DNA of 64,000 bases from Mya arenaria (Eukaryota > Mollusca > Bivalvia > Myida > Myidae). This document shows, in pieces, positions 38,601 to 50,600 of the stretch. The position numbers were made by a program, and so were the translations under genes. A model generated the notes under the pieces. It made no database searches and was not told the DNA's origin. It saw only the letters and a program-made list of their open reading frames with translations. Numbering within the stretch: position 1 is the stretch's first letter; every line of letters starts with the position of its first letter. The stretch spans positions 11,761,758 to 11,825,757 of the forward strand of contig NC_069134.1 in NCBI RefSeq assembly GCF_026914265.1, written 5' to 3'.

Positions 38601-41600
38601 TCTCTCTTTCCCAGGCTTGTACCGTAATGACGACCCATAGTCAAGTGGGTGGTACCACGTATCATTTCCTTACGTAATATGACACACCGACCCAAAGTCA
38701 AAAGGGTGGTAGCCCATATTACTTCCTTACGTAGCTTAAGGTTCTTTTACGGCAAGCATGACACACCGACCCAAAGTCAAATGGGTGGTACCCCATATTA
38801 CTTCCTTACGTAGCTTAAGGTTCTTTTACGGCAAGCATGACACACCGACCCAAAGTCAAATGGGTGGTACCCCATATTACTTCTTTTCGTAGCTTAAGGT
38901 TCTTTTACGGCAAGAATGACACACCGACCCAAAGTCAAATGGGTGGTACCCCATATTACTTCCTTACGTAGCTTAAGGTTCTTTAGGCAAAAAGGACACA
39001 CCGACCTATAGCCAAATGGGTGGTACCCCATATTACTTCCTTACGTAGCTTAAGGTTATTTTACGGCAAGAATGACACACCGACCCATAGTCAAGTGGGT
39101 TGTACCCCAAATTACTTCCTTTCGTAGCATAAGGTTCTTTAGGCAAGAATGACACACCGACCCAAAGTCAAATGGGTGGTACCCCATATTACTTCCTTAC
39201 GTAGCCTAAGGTTCTTTAGGGAAGAATGACACACCGACCCAAAGTCAAATGGGTGGTACCCCATATTACTTCCTTTCGTAGCTAAAGGTTCTTTTACGGC
39301 AAGAATGACACACCGACCCAAAGTCAAATCGGTGGTACCCCATATTACTTCCTTTCGTAGCTAAAGGTTCTTTTACGGCAAGAATGAAACATCGACCCAA
39401 AGTCACATGGGTGGTACCCCATATTACTTCTTTTCGTAGCTTAAAAGTTCTTTTAAGGCAAGAATGACACACCGACCCAAAGTCAAATTGGTGGTACCCC
39501 ATATTACTTCTTTTCGTAGCTTAAGGTTCTTTTACGGCAAGAATGACACACCGACCCAAAGTCAAATGGGTGGTACCCCATATTACTTCCTTTCGTAGCT
39601 AAAGGTTCTTTTACGGCAAGAATGACACACCGACCCAAAGTCAAATGGGTGGTACCCCATATTACTTCTTTTCGTAGCTCAAAGTTCTTTTATGGCAAGA
39701 ATGACACACCGACCCATAGTCAAATGGGTGGTACCCCATATTACCTCCTTTCGTAGCTAAAGGTTATTTTACGGCAAGAATGACACACCGACCCAAAGTC
39801 AAATGGGTGGTACCCCATATTACATCCTTACGTAGCTTAAGGTTCTTTAGGCAAGCATGACACACCGACCAAAGTCAAATGGGTGGTACCCCATATTACT
39901 TCCTTACGTAGCTTAAGGTTCTTTATGGCAAGCATGACACACCGACCCAAACTCAAATGGGTGGTACCCCATATTACTTCCTTACGTAGCTAAAGGTTCT
40001 TTTACGGCAAGAATGACACACCGATCCAAAGTCAAATGGGTGGTACCCCATATTACTTCCTTACGTCGCTAAAGGTTCTTTTACGGCAAGAATGACACAC
40101 CGACCCAAAGTCAAATGGGTGGTACCCCATATTACTTCCTTACGTAGATTAAGGTTCTTTTTCGGCAAGAATGACACACCGACCCAAAGTCAAAAGGGTG
40201 GTAGCCCATATTACTTCCTTACGTAGCTTAAGGTTATTTTACGGCAAGCATGACACACCGACCCAAAGTCAAATGGGTGGTACCCCATATTACTTCTTTT
40301 CGTAGCTTAAGGTTCTTTTACGGCAAGAATGACACACCGACCCAAAGTCAAATGGGTGGTACCCCATATTACTTCCTTACGTAGCTTAAGGTTCTTTAGG
40401 CAAAAAGGACACACCGACCTATAGCCAAATGGGTGGTACCCCATATTACTTCCTTACGTAGCTTAAGGTTATTTTACGGCAAGAATGACACACCGACCCA
40501 TAGTCAAGTGGGTTGTACCCAAAATTACTTCCTTTCGTAGCATAAGGTTCTTTAGGCAAGAATGACACACCGATCCAAAGTCAAATGGGTGGTACCCCAT
40601 ATTACTTCCTAACGTAGCATAAGGTTCTTTAGGCAAGAATGACACACCGACCCAAAGTCAAATGGGTGGTACCCCATATTACTTCCTTACGTAGCCTAAG
40701 GTTCTTTAGGGAAGAATGACACACCGACCCAAAGTCAAATGGGTGGTACCCCATATTACTTCCTTTCGTAGCTAAAGGTTCTTTTACGGCAAGAATGACA
40801 CACCGACCCAAAGTCAAATGGGTGGTACCCCATATTACTTCCTTTCGTAGCTAAAGGTTCTTTTACGGCAAGAATGACACACCGACCCAAAGTCACATGG
40901 GTGGTACCCCATATTACTTCTTTTCGTAGCTTAAAAGTTCTTTTACGGCAAGAATGACACACCGACCCAAAGTCAAATTGGTGGTACCCCATATTACTTC
41001 TTTTCGTAGCTTAAGGTTCTTTTACGGCAAGAATGACACACCGACCCAAAGTCAAATGGGTGGTACCCCATATTACTTCCTTTCGTAGCTAAAGGTTCTT
41101 TTACGGCAAGAATGACACACCGACCCAAAGTCAAATGGGTGGTACCCCATATTACTTCTTTTCGTAGCTTAAAGTTCTTTTATGGCAAGAATGACACACC
41201 GACCCATAGTCAAATGGGTGGTACCCCATATTACCTCCTTTCGTAGCTAAAGGTTCTTTTACGGCAAGAATGACACACCGACCCAAAGTCAAATGGGTGG
41301 TACCCCATATTACATCCTTACGTAGCTTAAGGTTCTTTAGGCAAGCATGACACACCGACCAAAGTCAAATGGGTGGTACCCCATATTACTTCCTTACGTA
41401 GCTTAAGGTTCTTTATGGCAAGCATGACACACCGACCCAAACTCAAATGGGTGGTACCCCATATTACTTCCTTACGTAGCTAAAGGTTCTTTTACGGCAA
41501 GAATGACACACCGATCCAAAGTCAAATGGGTGGTACCCCATATTACTTCCTTACGTAGCTTAAGGTTGTTTTACGGCAAGAATGACACACCGACCCAAAG

Positions 41601-44600
41601 TCAAATGGGTGGTACCCCATATTACTTCCTTACGTAGCTTAAGGTTCTTTAGGCAAGAATGACACACCGACCCAAAGTCAAAAGGATGGTAGCCCATATT
41701 ACTTCCTTACGTAGCTTAAGGTTATTTTACGGCAAGCATGAGACACCGACCCAAAGTCATATGGGTGGTACCCCATATTACTTCTTTTCGTAGCTTAAGG
41801 TTCTTTTACGGCAAGAATGACACACCGACCCAAAGTCAAATGGGTGGTACCCCATATTACTTCCTTACGTAGCTTAAGGTTCTTTAGGCAAGAATGACAC
41901 ACCGACCCAAAGTCAAAAGGGTGGTACCCCATATTACTTCCTTACGTAACCTAAGGTTCTTTTACGGCAAGCATGACACACCGACCCAAAGTCAAATCGT
42001 TGGTACCCCATATTACTTCTTTTCGTAGCTTAAGGTTCCTTTACGGCAAGAATGACACACCGACCCAAAGTCAAATGGGTGGTACCCCATATTACTTCCT
42101 TACGTAGCTTAAGGTTCTTAAGGCAAGAATGACACACCGACCCAAAGTCAAAAGGGTGGTAGCCCATATTACTTCCTTACGTAGCTTAAGGTTCTTTTAC
42201 GGCAAGCATGACACACCGACCCAAAGTCAAATGGGTGGTACCCCATATTACTTCCTTACGTAGCTTAAGGTTCTTTAGGCAAGAATGACACAACGACCCA
42301 AAGTCAAAAGGGTGGTACCCCATATTACTTCCTTACGTAACCTAAGGTTCTTTTACGGCAAGCATGACACACCGACCCAAAGTCAAATGGGTGGTACCCC
42401 ATATTACTTCTTTTCGTAGCTTGAGGTTCCTTTACGGCAAGAATGACACACCGACCCAAAGTCAAATGGGTGGTACCCCATATTACTTTCTTACGTAGCT
42501 TAAGGTTCTTTAGGCAAGAATGACACACCGACCCAAAGTCAAATGGGTGGTAGCCCATATTACTTCCTTACGTAATTTAAGGTTCTTTTACGGCAAGCAT
42601 GACACACCGACCCAAAGTCAAATGGGTGGTACCCCATATTACTTCCTTACGTAGCTTAAGGTTCTTTAGGCAAGAATGACACACCGACCCAAAGTCAAAA
42701 GGGTGGTAGCCCATATTACTTCCTTACGTAGCTTAAGGTTATTTTACGGCAAGCATGACACACCGACCCAAAGTCATATGGGTGGTACCCCATATTACTT
42801 CTTTTCGTAGCTTAAGGTTCTTTTACGGCAAGAATGACACACCGACCCAAAGTCAAATGGGTGGTACCCCATATTACTTCCTTACGTAGCTTAAGGTTCT
42901 TTAGGCAAGAATGACACACCGACCCAAAGTCAAAAGGGTGGTACCCCATATTACTTCCTTACGTAACCTAAGGTTCTTTTACGGCAAGCATGACACACCG
43001 ACCCAAAGTCAAATCGTTGGTACCCCATATTACTTCTTTTCGTAGCTTAAGGTTCCTTTACGGCAAGAATGACACACCGACCCAAAGTCAAATGGGTGGT
43101 ACCCCATATTACTTCCTTACGTAGCTTAAGGTTCTTTAGGCAAGAATGACACACCGACCCAAAGTCAAAAGGGTGGTAGCCCATATTACTTCCTTACGTA
43201 GCTTAAGGTTCTTTTACGGCAAGAATGACACACCGATCCAAAGTCAAATGGGTGGTACCCCATATTACTTCCTTACGTAGCATAAGGTTCTTTAGGCAAG
43301 AATGACACACCGACCCAAAGTCAAATGGGTGGTACCCCATATTACTTCCTTACGTAGCCTAAGGTTCTTTAGGGAAGAATGACACACCGACCCAAAGTCA
43401 AATGGGTGGTACCCCATATTACTTCCTTTCGTAGCTAAAGGTTCTTTTACGGCAAGAATGACACACCGACCCAAAGTCAAATCGGTGGTACCCCATATTA
43501 CTTCCTTTCGTAGCTAAAGGTTTTTTTACGGCAAGAATGACTCACCGACCCAAAGTCACATGGGTGGTACCCCATATTACTTCTTTTCATAGCTTAAAAG
43601 TTCTTTTACGGCAAGAATGACACACCGACCCAAAGTCAAATTGGTGGTACCCCATATTACTTCTTTTCGTAGCTTAAGGTTCTTTTACGGCAAGAATGAC
43701 ACACCGACCCAAAGTCAAATGGGTGGTACCCCATATTACTTCCTTTCGTAGCTAAAGGTTCTTTTACGGCAAGAATGACACACCGACCCAAAGTCAAATG
43801 GGTGGTACCCCATATTACTTCTTTTCGTAGCTTAAAGTTCTTTTATGGCAAGAATGACACACCGACCCATAGTCAAATGGGTGGTACCCCATATTACCTC
43901 CTTTCGTAGCTAAAGGTTCTTTTACGGCAAGAATGACACACCGACCCAAAGTCAAATGGGTGGTACCCCATATTACATCCTTACGTAGCTTAAGGTTCTT
44001 TAGGCAAGCATGACACACCGACCAAAGTCAAATGGGTGGTACCCCATATTACTTCCTTACGTAGCTTAAGGTTCTTTATGGCAAGCATGACACACCGACC
44101 CAAACTCAAATGGGTGGTACCCCATATTACTTCCTTACGTAGCTAAAGGTTCTTTTACGGCAAGAATGACACACCGATCCAAAGTCAAATGGGTGGTACC
44201 CCATATTACTTCCTTACGTAGCTTAAGGTTGTTTTACGGCAAGAATGACACACCGACCCAAAGTCAAATGGGTGGTACCCCATATTACTTCCTTACGTAG
44301 CTTAAGGTTCTTTAGGCAAGAATGACACACCGACCCAAAGTCAAAAGGGTGGTAGCCCATATTACTTCCTTACGTAGCTTAAGGTTATTTTACGGCAAGC
44401 ATGACACACCGACCCAAAGTCATATGGGTGGTACCCCATATTACTTCTTTTCGTAGCTTAAGGTTCTTTTACGGCAAGAATGACACACCGACCCAAAGTC
44501 AAATGGGTGGTACCCCATATTACTTCCTTACGTAGCTTAAGGTTCTTTAGGCAAGAATGACACACCGACCCAAAGTCAAAAGGGTGGTACCCCATATTAC

Positions 44601-47600
44601 TTCCTTACGTAACCTAAGGTTCTTTTACGGCAAGCATGACCCACCGACCCAAAGTCAAATCGTTGGTACCCCATATTACTTCTTTTCGTAGCTTAAGGTT
44701 CCTTTACGGCAAGAATGACACACCGACCCAAAGTCAAATGGGTGGTACCCCATATTACTTCCTTACGTAGCTTAAGGTTCTTAAGGCAAGAATGACACAC
44801 CGACCCAAAGTCAAAAGGGTGGTAGCCCATATTACTTCCTTACGTAGCTTAAGGTTCTTTTACGGCAAGCATGACACACCGACCCAAAGTCAAATGGGTG
44901 GTACCCCATATTACTTCTTTTCGTAGCTTGAGGTTCCTTTACGGCAAGAATGACACACCGACCCAAAGTCAAATGGGTGGTACCCCATATTACTTCCTTA
45001 CGTAGCTTAAGGTTCTTTAGGCAAGAATGACACACCGACCCAAAGTCAAATATGTGGTAGCCCATATTACTTCCTTACGTAATTTAAGGTTCTTTTACGG
45101 CAAGCATGACACACCGACCCAAAGTCAAATGGGTGGTACCCCATATTACTTCCTTACGTAGCTTAAGGTTCTTTAGGCAAGAATGACACACCGACCCAAA
45201 GTCAAAAGGGTGGTAGCCCATATTACTTCCTTACGTAGCTTAAGGTTATTTTACGGCAAGCATGACACACCGACCCAAAGTCATATGGGTGGTACCCCAT
45301 ATTACTTCTTTTCGTAGCTTAAGGTTCTTTTACGGCAAGAATGACACACCGACCCAAAGTCAAATGGGTGGTACCCCATATTACTTCCTTACGTAGCTTA
45401 AGGTTCTTTAGGCAAGAATGACACACCGACCCAAAGTCAAAAGGGTGGTACCCCATATTACTTCCTTACGTAACCTAAGGTTCTTTTACGGCAAGCATGA
45501 CACACCGACCCAAAGTCAAATCGTTGGTACCCCATATTACTTCTTTTCGTAGCTTAAGGTTCCTTTACGGCAAGAATGACACACCGACCCAAAGTCAAAT
45601 GGGTGGTACTCCATATTACTTCCTTACGTAGCTTAAGGTTCTTTAGGCAAGAATGACACACCGACCCAAAGTCAAAAGGGTGGTAGCCCATATTACTTCC
45701 TTACGTAGCTTAAGGTTCTTTTACGGCAAGCATGACACACCGACCCAAAGTCAAATGGGTGGTACCCCATATTACTTCCTTACGTAGCTTAAGGTTCTTT
45801 AGGCAAGAATGACACAACGACCCAAAGTCAAAAGGGTGGTACCCCATATTACTTCCTTACGTAACCTAAGGTTCTTTTACGGCAAGCATGACACACCGAC
45901 CCAAAGTCAAATGGGTGGTACCCCATATTACTTCTTTTCGTAGCTTGAGGTTCCTTTACGGCAAGAATGACACACCGACCCAAAGTCAAATGGGTGGTAC
46001 CCCATATTACTTCCTTACGTAGCTTAAGGTTCTTTTACGGCAAGAATGACACACCGACCCAAAGTCAAATGGGTGGTAGCCCATATTACTTCCTTACGTA
46101 ATTTAAGGTTCTTTTACGGCAAGCATGACACACCGACCCAAAGTCAAATTGGTGGTACCCCATATTACTTCCTTACGTAGCATAAGGTTCTTTTACGGCA
46201 AGAATGACACACCGACCCAAAGTCAAATGGGTGGTACCCCAAATTACTTCCTTACGTAACCTAAGGTTCTTTTACGGCAAGAATGACACACCGACCCAAA
46301 GTCAAATGGGTGGTACCCCATATTACTTCCTTACGTAGCATAAGGTTCTTTTACGGCAAGCATGACACACCGACCCAAAGTCAAATGGGTGGTACTCCAT
46401 ATTACTTCCTTACGTAACTTAAGGTTCTTTTACGGCAAGCATGACACACCGACCCAAAGTCAAATGGGTGGTACCCCATATTACTTCCTTACGTAGCTTA
46501 AGGTTCTTTAGGCAAAAAGGACACTCCGACCCAAAGTCAAATGGGTGGTACCCCAAATTACTTCTTTTCGTAGCTAAAGGTTCTTTATGGCAAGAATGAC
46601 ACACCGACCCAAAGTCAAGTGGGTGGTACCCCATATTACTTCTATTCGTAGCTAAAGGTTCTTTTACGGCAAGAATGACACACCGACCCAAAGTCAAATG
46701 GGTGGTACCCCATATTACTTCCTTACGTAGCTAAAGGTTCTTTTACGGCAAGAATGACACACCGATCCAAAGTCAAATGGGTGGTACCCCATATTACTTC
46801 CTTACGTAGCTTAAGGTTGTTTTACGGCAAGAATGACACACCGACCCAAAGTCAAATGGGTGGTACCCCATATTACTTCCTTACGTAGCTTAAGGTTCTT
46901 TAGGCAAGAATGACACACCGACCCAAAGTCAAAAGGGTGGTAGCCCATATTACTTCCTTACGTAGCTTAAGGTTATTTTACGGCAAGCATGACACACCGA
47001 CCCAAAGTCATATGGGTGGTACCCCATATTACTTCTTTTCGTAGCTTAAGGTTCTTTTACGGCAAGAATGACACACCGACCCAAAGTCAAATGGGTGGTA
47101 CCCCATATTACTTCCTTACGTAGCTTAAGGTTCTTTAGGCAAGAATGACACACCGACCCAAAGTCAAAAGGGTGGTACCCCATATTACTTCCTTACGTAA
47201 CCTAAGGTTCTTTTACGGCAAGCATGACCCACCGACCCAAAGTCAAATCGTTGGTACCCCATATTACTTCTTTTCGTAGCTTAAGGTTCCTTTACGGCAA
47301 GAATGACACACCGACCCAAAGTCAAATGGGTGGTACCCCATATTACTTCCTTACGTAGCTTAAGGTTCTTAAGGCAAGAATGACACACCGACCCAAAGTC
47401 AAAAGGGTGGTAGCCCATATTACTTCCTTACGTAGCTTAAGGTTCTTTTACGGCAAGCATGACACACCGACCCAAAGTCAAATGGGTGGTACCCCATATT
47501 ACTTCTTTTCGTAGCTTGAGGTTCCTTTACGGCAAGAATGACACACCGACCCAAAGTCAAATGGGTGGTACCCCATATTACTTCCTTACGTAGCTTAAGG

Positions 47601-50600
47601 TTCTTTAGGCAAGAATGACACACCGACCCAAAGTCAAATATGTGGTAGCCCATATTACTTCCTTACGTAATTTAAGGTTCTTTTACGGCAAGCATGACAC
47701 ACCGACCCAAAGTCAAATGGGTGGTACCCCATATTACTTCCTTACGTAGCTTAAGGTTCTTTAGGCAAGAATGACACACCGACCCAAAGTCAAAAGGGTG
47801 GTAGCCCATATTACTTCCTTACGTAGCTTAAGGTTATTTTACGGCAAGCATGACACACCGACCCAAAGTCATATGGGTGGTACCCCATATTACTTCTTTT
47901 CGTAGCTTAAGGTTCTTTTACGGCAAGAATGACACACCGACCCAAAGTCAAATGGGTGGTACCCCATATTACTTCCTTACGTAGCTTAAGGTTCTTTAGG
48001 CAAGAATGACACACCGACCCAAAGTCAAAAGGGTGGTACCCCATATTACTTCCTTACGTAACCTAAGGTTCTTTTACGGCAAGCATGACACACCGACCCA
48101 AAGTCAAATCGTTGGTACCCCATATTACTTCTTTTCGTAGCTTAAGGTTCCTTTACGGCAAGAATGACACACCGACCCAAAGTCAAATGGGTGGTACTCC
48201 ATATTACTTCCTTACGTAGCTTAAGGTTCTTTAGGCAAGAATGACACACCGACCCAAAGTCAAAAGGGTGGTAGCCCATATTACTTCCTTACGTAGCTTA
48301 AGGTTCTTTTACGGCAAGCATGACACACCGACCCAAAGTCAAATGGGTGGTACCCCATATTACTTCCTTACGTAGCTTAAGGTTCTTTAGGCAAGAATGA
48401 CACAACGACCCAAAGTCAAAAGGGTGGTACCCCATATTACTTCCTTACGTAACCTAAGGTTCTTTTACGGCAAGCATGACACACCGACCCAAAGTCAAAT
48501 GGGTGGTACCCCATATTACTTCTTTTCGTAGCTTGAGGTTCCTTTACGGCAAGAATGACACACCGACCCAAAGTCAAATGGGTGGTACCCCATATTACTT
48601 CCTTACGTAGCTTAAGGTTCTTTTACGGCAAGAATGACACACCGACCCAAAGTCAAATGGGTGGTAGCCCATATTACTTCCTTACGTAATTTAAGGTTCT
48701 TTTACGGCAAGCATGACACACCGACCCAAAGTCAAATTGGTGGTACCCCATATTACTTCCTTACGTAGCATAAGGTTCTTTTACGGCAAGAATGACACAC
48801 CGACCCAAAGTCAAATGGGTGGTACCCCAAATTACTTCCTTACGTAACCTAAGGTTCTTTTACGGCAAGAATGACACACCGACCCAAAGTCAAATGGGTG
48901 GTACCCCATATTACTTCCTTACGTAGCATAAGGTTCTTTTACGGCAAGCATGACACACCGACCCAAAGTCAAATGGGTGGTACTCCATATTACTTCCTTA
49001 CGTAACTTAAGGTTCTTTTACGGCAAGCATGACACACCGACCCAAAGTCAAATGGGTGGTACCCCATATTACTTCCTTACGTAGCTTAAGGTTCTTTAGG
49101 CAAAAAGGACACTCCGACCCAAAGTCAAATGGGTGGTACCCCAAATTACTTCTTTTCGTAGCTAAAGGTTCTTTATGGCAAGAATGACACACCGACCCAA
49201 AGTCAAGTGGGTGGTACCCCATATTACTTCTATTCGTAGCTAAAGGTTCTTTTACGGCAAGAATGACACACCGACCCAAAGTCAAATGGGTGGTACCCCA
49301 TATTACTTCCTTACGTAACCTAAGGTTCTTTTACGGCAAGAATGCCACACCGACGTATCGTACTGTTGAAATTGTGGCTCCGATTTTCGTTCCCTTATAT
49401 AGTTACCTTTCACGGCATAAGAATTATACATCGACGTTGGTACTGTTGAAATTGTGTACCCGATTTATGTTCTCTTTTAAACTTCAAACTATCTTTTACA
49501 GTACCACAACCTTACATCGACGTTTTTACTTTTGAAATATCTTCCACTTGGATATATATTGGCGTTTTAATATGTGTTGAGTTATATAACTTTAAATTAA
49601 TAAATCTCGTGTATGCACGTCAAAATGTTATACTAGTACTATAGTTGTACCATCTCATGGACGCTCATGCACTCTTGCAGGTATCGCCTACGCCATTGAC
49701 AAGACACTGGGCAACTGCTCCATTATTCCTATCCAGAACGCCAGTTTTGACGCCTCCATCAACATTACCGTTAACCAGAACGCCAACAAGCAGTTTTACA
49801 TCCGTATGAAGTCACCGTCACAGCTCTTCTACCTCGATAACAAGACCTACTCATACGAGGGACAGGTTAGTCTTGTATCAGGTTTTCAAAGTATTTTATG
49901 TACACGTATATCATTTTAACTTAAAATAATGGTTTCACTTTCACATAGGTTTTGCAAGCCTTGTACTCACACGTAAATTTGTTTTGTATTCATGCTATTA
50001 CACTTCTCAAGGAAGGGACAAAGCAGATTAAATACCCTTCATATTTGCTCTGTCTCTCTCGTACAGCGGACAGTACGTGGCGTTCTGTGTGACGTTTTCA
50101 TCTCTAAGCGGACGGATTTCACCTTGCCTTATATATCAGTACCGTTCACGTCGACCTTCGAATTTTTCTTCCTTGCGGTATGTTATGCGATATATATAAA
50201 AAAATGCGTTTTGTAGTTACCATATTCAGTACGCCATACTGGGGTTAGTAAGAAGTACAGTTGAACCGCGTTGGCTCGAACTCGCTTAGGTCGAACTTCT
50301 CCTTGGCTCGAACTGGATCTATAGGACCAATTTCTTTATACTGAAGGTAATCATTCCCGCTTGTCTCGAGTTTTCCGAGGCTCGAGGTATTTTTGCCGGT
50401 CCCTTGGAGTTCCAGCCAACTGGGTTCGACTGTAGTTATCGTGAAATAATAAGTACTCACTACTGTTACGCACAATACACACGTAGTTTAAAATAATTAT
50501 AATTTTATCGACAATTCGAAATCGTTATAAATATCGTTTAGTTGATGCACTTCACCATGTTGGGAACATACTTTCAGGATTCCTGGACGGAGCAAAACAA

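Noticed and set aside
38450-49285. Many minus-strand frames with [15 protein letters not shown]-type repeats
   Set aside because: They are translations of the satellite unit; none has a start, splice or family context.
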